Assembly: GCA_963785755.1 (NCBI GenBank)
Contig: CAWAXG010000056.1
Location: 124,001-188,000 of the forward strand
Direction of reading: 5' to 3'
Length of the DNA stretch: 64,000 bases
DNA from: JACCXG01 sp963785755
GTDB taxonomy: Bacteria > Acidobacteriota > Vicinamibacteria > Vicinamibacterales > 2-12-FULL-66-21
Part shown: positions 8,532 through 17,443 of the stretch, in pieces
Layout of the letters: each line of letters begins with the position of its first letter
How positions within the stretch are numbered: the first letter of the stretch is position 1
Position numbers and translations under genes: made by a program
The notes under the pieces: generated by a model
What the model saw: only the letters and a program-made list of their open reading frames with translations
What the model was told of the DNA's origin: nothing
Database searches by the model: none

Positions 8532-9176
8532 ATGAACCAAATCGACCTCGACAGGATTCGCTTCGTCGCGCAACGTTTCAGAGCCCTCCAGGGGCTGCGC
8601 CATCTGGTCGTCATCCCGGCAGTCCTTGCCGCGTTCTGGATGCAGCCGTATCTCAAGCTGCTGCGTTACGCCGGTCCAGAAGGGGCGATCCTGGGCCTGC
8701 TCGCGACGGTCGCGCCATTCATGATTGTGTTGGCAGTAAAGCCGCTCCTCGATCGCTATTACAGCCGTCGCTTCGGCATGGTGGATACCGACCTGGAGGT
8801 TGAGTGGCCGATGTTCCTGCCCGATGCCGTGCTCGTGATCGTCGGATTTCTGCTGGACATGACGTGGCTGAAAGCGCACGGGCCAAGCGCACTCCTCATC
8901 GCCGGCACCGTCGTCTCGTTGCACGTGACGATCCGCGACTGGCCCTGGCGCGGGTACTACCTCGTGCCTGCGGTCGTCTGCGCCGTCGGGGTGTGGCTCA
9001 CGGCGACCGTCCCCGAGATGCGTGATGGCACCGCTCCGGGTGCGATCAAGATCCCCATGACCATCTTGTTGCTGCCCCTGCTCCTCACAGCGGTCATGGA
9101 TCATCGCCTGCTGACACGGTCGCTGCCGCACAACCCGGACGCGGCCCTGGCGCAAGCGGACGCGGCTACCGACTGA
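8532..9176 (+). CDS. Conserved multi-pass membrane protein, function unknown
   Basis: A 214-aa hydrophobic protein preceded by AGGAG at 8521-8525, six bases from ATG. It opens with a charged helix (DRIRFVAQRFRALQGLR), then about five or six membrane segments: VVIPAVLAAFW, GLLATVAPFMIVLAV, FLPDAVLVIVGFLLD, ALLIAGTVVSLHV, YLVPAVVCAVGVWL and IPMTILLLPLLLTAV. A short loop has DRYYSRRFGMV. It ends in a soluble MDHRLLTRSL tail. The next gene is a clear paralogue with the same RYRELQGLR and DHRLL landmarks, and a winged-helix regulator follows. I do not recognise a function. Confidence 0.75.
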   Translation: MNQIDLDRIRFVAQRFRALQGLRHLVVIPAVLAAFWMQPYLKLLRYAGPEGAILGLLATVAPFMIVLAVKPLLDRYYSRRFGMVDTDLEVEWPMFLPDAVLVIVGFLLDMTWLKAHGPSALLIAGTVVSLHVTIRDWPWRGYYLVPAVVCAVGVWLTATVPEMRDGTAPGAIKIPMTILLLPLLLTAVMDHRLLTRSLPHNPDAALAQADAATD

Positions 9177-9185
9177 GGCGTCGCG

Positions 9186-9816
9186 ATGGATGTCAGACGC
9201 ATCGACCTGGTCACGCGGCGCTATCGCGAACTGCAGGGCCTGCGGGTGTGTGCTTTTGGTATCTATCTGATGGGAGTTTCCTGGATCGCGACGCTCGTGC
9301 CGCTGGACCGTTTCCTTTGGTTTGTGGCGCCGACGCTCCTCATGCTTCCATGGGCATTCGCGACACACAGGTGGTGCAATCAGTACCATCTCCCGCAGAT
9401 TCGGGCGCGTAAGACCTGTCGATTCCGACGGCTCGACGCGAAAAGGGGTGATTACCGGCACTGTGGCCGCGATCGCTATGCAAATCGATTCGCGCGTTGG
9501 CGCCGATGTGGGTCTGCCAGGCATGCTCTTCCTGATGCTCGCGGGCTGGCGCGCGTGGCACTGCCTGCGCGATTGGCCTCATCGCCGATATCTCGTCATC
9601 GACGTCTGTGGCGCCCTCGTCGCGAGCATCGTGTTCGTCGATGCACGACCTTTGCACCTGGCGCCACACTTGACTCCCATTGCCTACTATCCGGGTTTCT
9701 TTTGGATCGGTCTGTCAGCGATCGTGACTGGAGCGCTCGACCACCGGCTGCTCGTTCGCACGCTGGCAGGCGCTGGCGCTGTGCAGGAAGACCTTGAACA
9801 TGCCGACACCCTTTGA
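9186..9816 (+). pseudogene. Second membrane protein of the pair, frameshifted
   Basis: A paralogue of the preceding gene. The first 69 codons (VTRRYRELQGLRVCAFG to HRWCNQYHL) are in one frame. The continuation RRFGRVRPVDSDG to the end, with TGALDHRLLVRTLAG, is in the next. Aligning NQYHL-RRFGRV with DRYYSRRFGMV of the paralogue places one extra C in the CCC run at 9392-9394. Corrected length is about 209 aa with the same membrane layout. The stop overlaps the regulator gene by 17 bp. It could be a real inactivation or a sequencing insertion in the homopolymer. Confidence 0.7.
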
Positions 9817-10132
9817 CCATCTCGCCGCGATCAATCGACTGGTGCACGAGCCGTCACGGCTCGCCATCCTGACCGCGCTCTCGGCGTGCGAGAAGGCCGA
9901 CTTCGTGTTCCTGTTGAACGTGACCGGCCTGACCAAGGGCAATCTGTCGAGCCACCTCTCGAAGCTCGAGCAGGGAGGCCTGGTCGCGATTCAAAAGCAG
10001 TTCGAAGGGAAGCAGCCGATCACCTACGTGATGCTGACCCCCGAGGGCCGCGAAGGGCTGCAGGAGCACTGGGAGCGCCTGGAAGCGATCCGCAACGCCG
10101 CCAAAGTGTGGAAGCCCTCGAGAATCACATAG
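9800..10132 (+). CDS. Winged-helix transcriptional regulator (HTH_34/MarR-like)
   Basis: A 110-aa DNA-binding protein. A winged-helix fold is visible: helix FDHLAAINRLVHEPSRLAIL, the turn FLLNVTGLTKGNLSSHLSKLEQGG with recognition helix near residues 48-62, then the wing VAIQKQFEGKQPITYVMLT and a C-terminal dimer helix. ATG 9800 follows AGGAAG with nine bases spacing. A TTG at 9794 is possible. It overlaps the upstream membrane-protein gene, so it probably regulates, or senses the state of, that membrane pair. No ligand-binding domain is evident. Confidence 0.82.
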   Translation: MPTPFDHLAAINRLVHEPSRLAILTALSACEKADFVFLLNVTGLTKGNLSSHLSKLEQGGLVAIQKQFEGKQPITYVMLTPEGREGLQEHWERLEAIRNAAKVWKPSRIT

Positions 10133-10218
10133 ACGGGATCGGTGATCAGGGATCGGGGATCGCAGACCTGCCGACCGGCGGATCGGCGCTGACCGCTGGA
10201 TCCGACGCGACCCAGCCA

Positions 10219-10280
10219 AGTCCCGAGTCCCCCAGTCCCGAGACAAGCCCGAGTCCCCAGCCCAGAGCCCCCAGTCCCGA
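10219..10280. repeat. Degenerate AGTCCCGAG / AGTCCCC short repeat
   Basis: The gap between the regulator and yceD carries seven or eight irregular copies of a 7-9 base unit built from AGTCCCGA, GAGTCCCC and CCAGTCCC. The sequence just before it (10141-10165) holds a second pattern, GGGATCGGGGATCG. It ends just upstream of the yceD -10 box. Confidence 0.7.
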
Positions 10281-10293
10281 CGAGAATTCAAGG

Positions 10294-10299
10294 TATAAT
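10294..10299 (+). promoter_or_regulatory. TATAAT -10 box for the yceD-rpmF-plsX-fab cluster
   Basis: A perfect TATAAT lies 39 bases before the yceD ATG. There is no good -35 match 17 bases upstream. Transcription would begin near 10306, just ahead of a 7-bp hairpin (CGCGCCT 10308-10314 with AGGCGCG 10322-10328). Confidence 0.55.
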
Positions 10300-10307
10300 G
10301 ACGGGTT

Positions 10308-10328
10308 CGCGCCTCACAGGAAGGCGCG
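10308..10328 (+). promoter_or_regulatory. 5'-leader hairpin upstream of yceD
   Basis: CGCGCCT and AGGCGCG form a perfect 7-bp stem with a 7-base loop CACAGGA, placed at the predicted mRNA 5' end. The ATG of yceD follows 11 bases later. It may stabilise the message or control initiation. Confidence 0.4.
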
Positions 10329-10338
10329 TCTTGGACCG

Positions 10339-10871
10339 ATGCTGTTCGACCTCAACAAGCTGCGCGGCTCTCGCGAGCACCTCGAGCGGATCTTTCAGCC
10401 CTCCGTGTTCGACCCGCAGGACGACGAATACAGGGTCGCGGCGCCGGTCGAGCTGACGCTCGATGTCCAGAAACAGGGGAACGAGGCCTTCGCCGTATCC
10501 GGCAAAGCCCGGACCGAGCTCGAAGTCGAGTGCAGCCGGTGCGTGGAGCCGATCCGGGTGCCCATGGACGCCACTTTGACCTCCGCTATATGCCCCAGGC
10601 CGCGAACATGGGTGAAGGTGAGCGAGAGGTCGGCGAAGAGGACCTTACGACGGCCTTTTACCGCGACGGGATGCTCGATCTGGTCGATCTGCTGCGCGAG
10701 CAGTTCATGCTGGCGCTGCCGATGAAGCCGCTGTGCACCGAAGCCTGTCGCGGTCTGTGCCCGCAGTGTGGAACCAACCTGAACAAGACGCAGTGCGGCT
10801 GTGCGCCGACGTGGGAGGATCCCCGGCTCGCGCCCCTCAAGTCGCTGCTGACGCGAGACAAGGAGAATTGA
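10339..10871 (+). pseudogene. yceD: YceD/DUF177 family protein, frameshifted
   Basis: A YceD-like protein, the usual partner gene of rpmF; the family is linked to 23S rRNA accumulation and ribosome assembly. The first part (MLFDLNKLRGSREHLER to ECSRCVEPIRVPMDAT) and the second part (FDLRYMPQAANMGEGE to LLTRDKEN) are in different frames. One base is missing near 10574-10577 (GCC AC-TTT GAC). Both Cys pairs are present: ECSRC in the first part and CRGLCPQCGTNLNKTQCGC in the second. Repaired length is about 177 aa. This is the only one-base loss among the frameshifts here. The essential rpmF-fab genes downstream are intact. Confidence 0.85.
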
Positions 10872-10872
10872 G

Positions 10873-11055
10873 ATGCCCAATCCGAAACGCCGGCATTCGA
10901 AGACACGGACGTCGAAGCGACGCACGCATGATGCGCTGAAGCCAGTGCCGACCGGCACCTGCCCGCAGTGCCAGGAGGCCAAGGCGCCGCACCAGGTCTG
11001 CCCGCATTGCGGCTACTACAGGGGGCGTCAGGTCCGCCCGGTCGACGAGGCCTAG
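10873..11055 (+). CDS. rpmF: 50S ribosomal protein L32 (bL32)
   Basis: A 60-aa ribosomal protein with the standard N-terminus MPNPKRRHSKTRTSKRR and a zinc ribbon made of CPQC and CPHC (residues 34-37 and 46-49). A strong AGGAGAA at 10861-10867 precedes the ATG. It begins one base after the yceD stop and leads the plsX-fab cluster, a very common order that couples ribosome and lipid synthesis. Confidence 0.97.
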   Translation: MPNPKRRHSKTRTSKRRTHDALKPVPTGTCPQCQEAKAPHQVCPHCGYYRGRQVRPVDEA

Positions 11056-11090
11056 ATCCAGTTCCAACTGGCCGCTGAATAGCGTTCACA

Positions 11091-12092
11091 TTGCGCATCG
11101 CCATAGACGCGATGGGCGGCGACGAGGCCCCCGGCAGCATCATCGACGGGGCGCTCGTGGCCGCGCGTCACCTTCAGGTAGGTTTGCTGCTCGTCGGCAG
11201 CCGCGACACCATCGAACGGGAGTTGTCCCGTCATCCGGGGGTCGCGTCGCTCGACGTGGAAACCATCGACACCCCCGACTGGATCGAGATGGCCGAACCG
11301 GCCGCGGCAGCCTTGCGGCGAAAGCCGCGTGCCTCCATCCGTGTCGCCGCGGAGAGCGTGCGCGACGGCCGCGCGGCCGCGCTCTTCAGCGCCGGCCACA
11401 CCGGGGCGACCGTGATGGCGGCGCACGCGGCGTTCGGCCGGCTGCCCGGCGTCGACCGCCCTGCGCTCGCCACGATCATTCCGACGAGAGACCGGCCTGC
11501 CGTGCTGCTCGATTCCGGCGCCACCGTCGAGTGCCGTCCGCAACATCTGGTGCAGTTCGCCATCATGGGGGCGGCGTACGCGCGGATCGTGCTGGACTGC
11601 CCGGATCCACGGGTCGGCCTGCTCTCGGTTGGCGAAGAGGAGAGCAAGGGGAACGAGCTGACGCGCGAGGCGCATCAGCTTCTCAAGACCGCGCCGGTGC
11701 AGTTCGTCGGTAACGTCGAGGGGCGCGATGTGTACGCCGGCCAGGCCGACGTGATCGTCTGCGACGGCTTCACCGGCAACGTCACGCTGAAGATCAGCGA
11801 GGGGCTCGTCGAGACCGTCGAGTCGCTGCTCCACGATGAGCTCTCGGCGACGTTCGGCACCCGCGTCGGCTACCTCCTGTCGCGGCAGGCGTATCGCCGT
11901 TTTCGCAAGCGCCTCGACTATTCCGAGTACGGCGGCGCACCGCTCCTCGGTCTCAACGGGTTGTGCATCGTCGGTCACGGCCGGTCGTCGGCGAAGGCCG
12001 TGCGCAATGCCGTCGCGATGGCGATGCGTGGCGTGACTGATGGGCTGCTCGACAAGCTCGCTCGCGAGATGACCTCGCATCCGGCGCTGTGA
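11091..12092 (+). CDS. plsX: Phosphate acyltransferase PlsX
   Basis: A 333-aa peripheral enzyme that makes acyl-phosphate from acyl-ACP for phospholipid synthesis. The N-terminal signature MRIAIDAMGGDEAPG, the SAGHTGATVMAA motif, LLDSGATVECRP and SVGEEESKGNELT are diagnostic. The start is TTG 11091, with no earlier in-frame start that keeps the family N-terminus. Its stop overlaps a GTG that could start fabD. Confidence 0.96.
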   Translation: MRIAIDAMGGDEAPGSIIDGALVAARHLQVGLLLVGSRDTIERELSRHPGVASLDVETIDTPDWIEMAEPAAAALRRKPRASIRVAAESVRDGRAAALFSAGHTGATVMAAHAAFGRLPGVDRPALATIIPTRDRPAVLLDSGATVECRPQHLVQFAIMGAAYARIVLDCPDPRVGLLSVGEEESKGNELTREAHQLLKTAPVQFVGNVEGRDVYAGQADVIVCDGFTGNVTLKISEGLVETVESLLHDELSATFGTRVGYLLSRQAYRRFRKRLDYSEYGGAPLLGLNGLCIVGHGRSSAKAVRNAVAMAMRGVTDGLLDKLAREMTSHPAL

Positions 12093-12118
12093 GCGGGAAT
12101 CCAGACGGTGACAGCTCG

Positions 12119-13072
12119 ATGATTGCATGTGTGTTTCCCGGACAAGGCGCGCAGAAGGTCGGCATGGGCCGGCAGCTTGCGGCGGCGTTTCCGATCTGCC
12201 GCGACACCTTCGCCGAAGCGGACGCGGCGCTCGGCGAGCCGCTCAGCGCGCTCTGCTTCGAGGGGCCCGAAGAGAAACTGCTGCTGACCGAGAACACGCA
12301 GCCCGCCATCCTCGCGGTGAGCGTCGCGATCCACCGGCTCGCGCGATCGCAAGGGATTGAAGCCAGCTTCGCCGCGGGTCACAGCCTCGGCGAGTACTCG
12401 GCGCATGTCGCTGCCGGTACGCTATCCTTCGCGGATGCCCTTCGCACAGTACGCCAGAGAGGGCGCTACATGCAGGAGGCGGTTCCGGTCGGTGAGGGAG
12501 CGATGGCAGCGGTGCTCGGGCTCGATGAGGACGCGGTGACCGCAGCCTGTGCCGAGGCCAGCGAGGTCGGCGTGGTGACGCCCGCGAATCTGAACGCACC
12601 GGGGCAGGTGGTGATTGCCGGAGCGGCGCGGGCCGTGGCGCGAGCCGGGGAACTGGCCAAGGCGCGCGGCGCCCGGCGTGTCATCGCGCTGGCGGTCAGT
12701 GCTCCGTTCCACTGCCCGTTGATGAAGCCGGCTGAAGCGCGTCTCGCGCCGGAGTTGCGTGCGCTTGCCGCTCGCAGCCCGCGCATACCGGTCGTGGCCA
12801 ACGTCGATGCCGAGCCGAAGACAGACGCCGCGTCGGCGATCGAGGCGCTCATCCGGCAGGTCTCGGCGCCGGTGCGATGGGAGGCGGTGGTCAGGCGGCT
12901 CGTTCGCGAAGGCGTGCGGACGTTCGTCGAAGTCGGTCCCGGCACCGTGCTCGCGGGATTGATCAGGAAGATCGATGCGTCGGTCACGGCAATGAGCATC
13001 GAAAACGGCCGGGGGCTCGAACAGGCCGTCGCCGCGGTCCGCGCGCCGTCGGCGCCCGCTGGACCACAGTGA
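12119..13072 (+). CDS. fabD: Malonyl CoA-acyl carrier protein transacylase FabD
   Basis: A 317-aa enzyme that loads malonyl groups onto acyl carrier protein. The oxyanion motif FPGQGAQ begins at residue 6, and the catalytic serine lies in GHSLGEYSA near residue 91. VSAPFHCPLM carries the catalytic His, and the family end motif VEVGPGTVLAGLI is present. ATG 12119 gives the usual MIACVFPGQGAQ start. GTG 12089, in a GTGA overlap with plsX, would add ten residues and is also plausible given the coupling habit of this genome. Confidence 0.95.
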   Translation: MIACVFPGQGAQKVGMGRQLAAAFPICRDTFAEADAALGEPLSALCFEGPEEKLLLTENTQPAILAVSVAIHRLARSQGIEASFAAGHSLGEYSAHVAAGTLSFADALRTVRQRGRYMQEAVPVGEGAMAAVLGLDEDAVTAACAEASEVGVVTPANLNAPGQVVIAGAARAVARAGELAKARGARRVIALAVSAPFHCPLMKPAEARLAPELRALAARSPRIPVVANVDAEPKTDAASAIEALIRQVSAPVRWEAVVRRLVREGVRTFVEVGPGTVLAGLIRKIDASVTAMSIENGRGLEQAVAAVRAPSAPAGPQ

Positions 13073-13091
13073 GTCGCCGGCGGCATTGCGT

Positions 13092-13832
13092 ATGATCGAT
13101 CTCTCGGAACGCGTGGCGCTGGTGACGGGGGCTTCGCGCGGCATCGGCCGCGCGATTGCGCTCCGTCTGGCGAAGCAGGGGGCCCATGTCGTGGCGGCGG
13201 CGCGCGGCGCGAACGCGCAGCCGGTTGCCGACGAGATTACGAGCGCGGGCGGGCGCGCCGAAGCGCTGACCCTCGACGTGACCGAGCCTGGCGCGGCGGA
13301 TGACGCGGTGAAGCAGGTGATGGGCCGCCACAACCGGATCGACGTGCTGGTCAACAACGCGGGCGTCACCAGGGATCAGTTGATGCTGCGGATGAAGCGT
13401 GAGGACTGGGATGCGGTGCTCGCGACCAACCTCACCGCCGCGTTCGCGCTGACCCAGGCCGTCCTGAAGCCGATGATCCGGCAGCGCCGCGGCCGCATCA
13501 TCTGCATCAGCTCGGTGGTCGGCCAGAGCGGCAACGCCGGCCAGGCCAACTACGCCGCGTCAAAGGCCGGCCTGATTGGATTCGCGAAGTCGGTCGCGCT
13601 CGAGGTCGCGTCTCGCGGCATCACCGTGAACGTCGTCGCTCCGGGATTGGTGGAGACCGACATGACGCGCGCGATCACCGACGCGGCGCGCGACGAGTGG
13701 GCCGCGAGAATTCCGCTGGGACGGCTCGGCACGCCCGACGATATCGCCGCGGCCGTCTGCTTTCTCGCCTCGGATGAGGCATCGTATATTACGGGTCAGG
13801 TCGTCGCCGTGAATGGCGGTATGTACACGTAG
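13092..13832 (+). CDS. fabG: 3-oxoacyl-ACP reductase FabG
   Basis: A 246-aa short-chain dehydrogenase that reduces 3-oxoacyl-ACP with NADPH. The cofactor motif TGASRGIGRA, the structural NNAG, the catalytic Ser in ISSVVGQSG and the YAASK pair are all visible. The C-terminal VVAVNGGMYT matches FabG. ATG 13092 yields MIDLSERVALVTG, the canonical start; TTG 13086 would add two residues. It follows fabD by 19 bp. Confidence 0.95.
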   Translation: MIDLSERVALVTGASRGIGRAIALRLAKQGAHVVAAARGANAQPVADEITSAGGRAEALTLDVTEPGAADDAVKQVMGRHNRIDVLVNNAGVTRDQLMLRMKREDWDAVLATNLTAAFALTQAVLKPMIRQRRGRIICISSVVGQSGNAGQANYAASKAGLIGFAKSVALEVASRGITVNVVAPGLVETDMTRAITDAARDEWAARIPLGRLGTPDDIAAAVCFLASDEASYITGQVVAVNGGMYT

Positions 13833-13927
13833 GGCGCCGCGTGCATGGTGCGCGCAACGGCGCCGCGCGCGCGGCGCGATCGGCGTCAAAGTAGTGCGGC
13901 TCTCGCCGAGCCGCCGTGGAGGGCTGA

Positions 13928-14167
13928 ATGGCCGTCGCTGACAAAGTGAAAAGCATCATCGTGGAACAGCTTGGAGTGGATGAGGAAGAAGTGACGCCGG
14001 ATGCGTCGTTCGTCGACGACCTTGGGGCCGATTCGCTCGATACGGTGGAACTGGTGATGGCATTCGAAGAGGAATTCGGCATCGAGATTCCCGACGAGGA
14101 CGCGGAAAAGATCACCCGCGTCCGCGAAGCCATCGAATACATCGAGTCGCATTCAAAGAAGAAGTAG
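13928..14167 (+). CDS. acpP: Acyl carrier protein
   Basis: A 79-aa acidic carrier that tethers growing acyl chains by 4'-phosphopantetheine. The attachment serine is Ser36 in GADSLDTVEL. Helix I (VADKVKSIIVEQLGVDE) and helix III (PDEDAEKITRV) are typical, with the genome's usual Lys-rich end. It sits between fabG and fabF as in many bacteria. A GGAGGG lies a few bases before the ATG. Confidence 0.97.
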   Translation: MAVADKVKSIIVEQLGVDEEEVTPDASFVDDLGADSLDTVELVMAFEEEFGIEIPDEDAEKITRVREAIEYIESHSKKK

Positions 14168-14168
14168 C

Positions 14169-14186
14169 GCAGGCCTTCAGGTCTGC
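14169..14186 (+). other. Small hairpin between acpP and fabF
   Basis: GCAGGCC and GGTCTGC pair through seven bases (one G-U) around a TTCA loop, directly after the acpP stop and just before the fabF ribosome site. No T-run follows, so it is more likely an RNA processing or stability element than a terminator. Confidence 0.35.
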
Positions 14187-14203
14187 CGCATATCGGAGGC
14201 TGT

Positions 14204-15445
<1,242 letters not shown>

Positions 15446-15502
15446 GGTCCAGCGTGTCCAACTTCCAACTCCCGACTACCAAGGACTCAGGAAACACGAG
15501 TC

Positions 15503-15602
15503 GCGCTTCGCGCCGCACGAGGGCCACGACGGCACGACGGCACGAAGACGGTAGATGTTTCAACAGATCCACCGTGCCGTCGTGCCTTCGTGCCGTCGTG
15601 CA
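15503..15602. repeat. GGCACGAC / GTCGTGCC inverted repeat array (locus A)
   Basis: Copies of GGCACGAC at about 15523-15546 face copies of GTCGTGCC and TTCGTGCC at about 15573-15602 across a spacer of roughly 20 bases. The arms (GACGGCACGACGGCACGA against TCGTGCC repeats) could form a long hairpin. GCGCTTCGCGC at 15503-15513 is a second module also seen near 58.8 kb. The 226-bp gap between fabF and etfB holds no gene; this may act as a terminator or a scattered repeat element. Confidence 0.7.
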
Positions 15603-15671
15603 CAGCGGTAGCGTTGTCGTCTGCCTCGAGCAAGGCTCCTTCGTGCCTTTGGGAGTTGACGAGATTCACCG

Positions 15672-16445
15672 ATGAAGATAGCCGTGTGCATCAAACAGGT
15701 CGTGACCCGCGAGTGGCAGCTGCGCGTCAACGATCAGAAGACCTGGATTCGTGATGCCGACGCCAGCTTCGAACTGAATGAGCCGGACGCCTACGCGCTC
15801 GAGGAAGCGCTGCGGCTGAAGGAGAAGCACGGCGGAGAGGTCGTGGTCTGCTGCGCCGGGCCGGCGCGTGCGACCCAGGTGATTCGCGAGGCGCTGGCGC
15901 GCGGCGCCGATCGCGCGATTCATGTCGAGGCCGATGCGCTCGCGTCCGCGGACGCGAACACCGTCGCCGAGGCCGTGGCTGCCGCGATCAGGGAAGAGCA
16001 GTTCGACCTGGTGCTGACCGGTCTGCAATCCGACGATCAGGGCTTCGGGCAGGTCGGCGTCGTGCTGGCGGAGCGGCTCGGCATCCCACACGCGACGATC
16101 ATCATGGAAGTCCAGGTCTCGACAGAGGGGCAGCCGGGGCTTCGCGTGAAGCGGGAGCTCGAAGGCGGCTGGTTCCAGTGGCTCGGGCTGCCGCTGCCGG
16201 CGCTCTTGACGATTCAGAGCGGCATCAACCAGCTGCGATACGCCACGCTCAAGGGCATCATGGCCGCCAAGAAGAAGGAAATCCGAAAAGTCACGCCCGC
16301 CTCCGGCGCCGCTCCATCGCAGCAGATCCTGGCGCTGTATCTGCCGGAGAAGGGCAAGAAGACGCAGATGATTGCCGGGTCCGCGACAGACGCGGCGCGG
16401 CAGCTGGTCGGCAAGTTGCGCGACGAGGCGAGGGTGATTCATTGA
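15672..16445 (+). CDS. etfB: Electron transfer flavoprotein beta subunit EtfB
   Basis: A 257-aa subunit of the soluble flavoprotein that takes electrons from acyl-CoA and other dehydrogenases. The N-terminus MKIAVCIKQVV, the TGLQSDDQGFGQVG segment, the substrate-recognition loop region KRELEGGWFQ and the ATLKGIMAAKKKEI segment match the family. It is coupled to etfA by a TTGA overlap and is followed by the ETF:quinone oxidoreductase, so the three form an electron-transfer operon. Confidence 0.95.
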   Translation: MKIAVCIKQVVTREWQLRVNDQKTWIRDADASFELNEPDAYALEEALRLKEKHGGEVVVCCAGPARATQVIREALARGADRAIHVEADALASADANTVAEAVAAAIREEQFDLVLTGLQSDDQGFGQVGVVLAERLGIPHATIIMEVQVSTEGQPGLRVKRELEGGWFQWLGLPLPALLTIQSGINQLRYATLKGIMAAKKKEIRKVTPASGAAPSQQILALYLPEKGKKTQMIAGSATDAARQLVGKLRDEARVIH

Positions 16446-17404
16446 GCACGCTGGTCATTGCCGAGCAGCGCGAGGGCAAGCTCAATCGTGCGACCTGGGA
16501 AGCGATTGCCGCGGCGCAGCAGAGCGCGTCCCCGATCGTCATTGCGGTGATCGGCGCGGGTGTCGACGGTGTGGCCGCCGAGGTCGCTGCCGCGCAATGC
16601 GAGCGCGTGCTGGTCGTCGACGATCCGGCGCTCGAGCACTACACGGCCGACGGGCATGTCGTGGCGCTCGCCGCGCTGCTGAAGCAGGTGCAGGCCGGGC
16701 TGGTGCTCATGCCGCATACCTATCAGACGCGTGACTTCGCTCCGGCCCTGGCCGCCCGGCTGAACACGTCGCTCATCACCGATGTGACCGCCGTCAAGAC
16801 GGATGGCGACCGCCGGGTCTACGTCCGGCCGATGTTCCAGGGGAAACTGAGCGCGGACGTCGCGGCATCAGGACCTGGACCGCACCTGATCACCATCCAG
16901 ATCGGCGCCTTCAGAGGGGACAGCGCCGCTCGCGGCGCCTCGGCAGCGCCGGTGGAGAAGGCCGCCGTCACGATCGACGCGTCGGCAATCCGTCAGAAGC
17001 CGGAAGCGCCATTCAAGGAGGCCAAACAAGCCGTTGATCTGTCGCAGGCCGAACGGATCGTGGCGGTAGGCAGAGGAATCAAGGGCCAGGAGAACCTGAA
17101 GCTCGCCGAGCAGCTCGCGCAGGCGCTCGGCGCGGAAGTGGCGGCGTCGCGGCCGATCTGCGATGCGGGCTGGCTGCCGATGGATCGGCAGATTGGCAGC
17201 TCCGGCCAGACGGTCGCGCCGAAGCTGTACGTCGCGCTGGGCATCTCGGGCGCGATTCAGCACCTGGTGGGCATGAAGGGATCGCGGACGATCGTCGCGA
17301 TCAACAAGGACGCCGACGCGCCGATTTTCGAAGTCGCCGACTACGGGATCGTCGGCGATCTCTTCGAGGTCGTGCCGGCGATCATTGCGGAACTGAACAA
17401 GTAG
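16442..17404 (+). CDS. etfA: Electron transfer flavoprotein alpha subunit EtfA
   Basis: A 320-aa FAD-binding partner of EtfB. The C-terminal FAD domain has GRGIKGQENLKLAEQLA, SRPICDAGWLP, RQIGSSGQTVAPKLYVALG, SGAIQHLVGMKG and INKDADAPIFEVADYGIVGD. The frame is open upstream, but the conserved beginning STLVIAEQREGKLN fixes the start at TTG 16442 inside the etfB stop (TTGA). Length is normal. Confidence 0.95.
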   Translation: MSTLVIAEQREGKLNRATWEAIAAAQQSASPIVIAVIGAGVDGVAAEVAAAQCERVLVVDDPALEHYTADGHVVALAALLKQVQAGLVLMPHTYQTRDFAPALAARLNTSLITDVTAVKTDGDRRVYVRPMFQGKLSADVAASGPGPHLITIQIGAFRGDSAARGASAAPVEKAAVTIDASAIRQKPEAPFKEAKQAVDLSQAERIVAVGRGIKGQENLKLAEQLAQALGAEVAASRPICDAGWLPMDRQIGSSGQTVAPKLYVALGISGAIQHLVGMKGSRTIVAINKDADAPIFEVADYGIVGDLFEVVPAIIAELNK

Positions 17405-17443
17405 CGCCGACCGAGGACGACCGCCGGCCGCTGAGGAGCCGTA

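Noticed and set aside
15446..15671. tRNA or small RNA gene in the fabF-etfB gap
   Set aside because: No cloverleaf, TTCGA-type loop or CCA end could be found; the folding potential comes from the inverted repeats.
16178..16441. A longer etfA frame reaching into etfB
   Set aside because: The EtfA N-terminus STLVIAEQ begins at the TTGA overlap; the upstream part is an etfB shadow.
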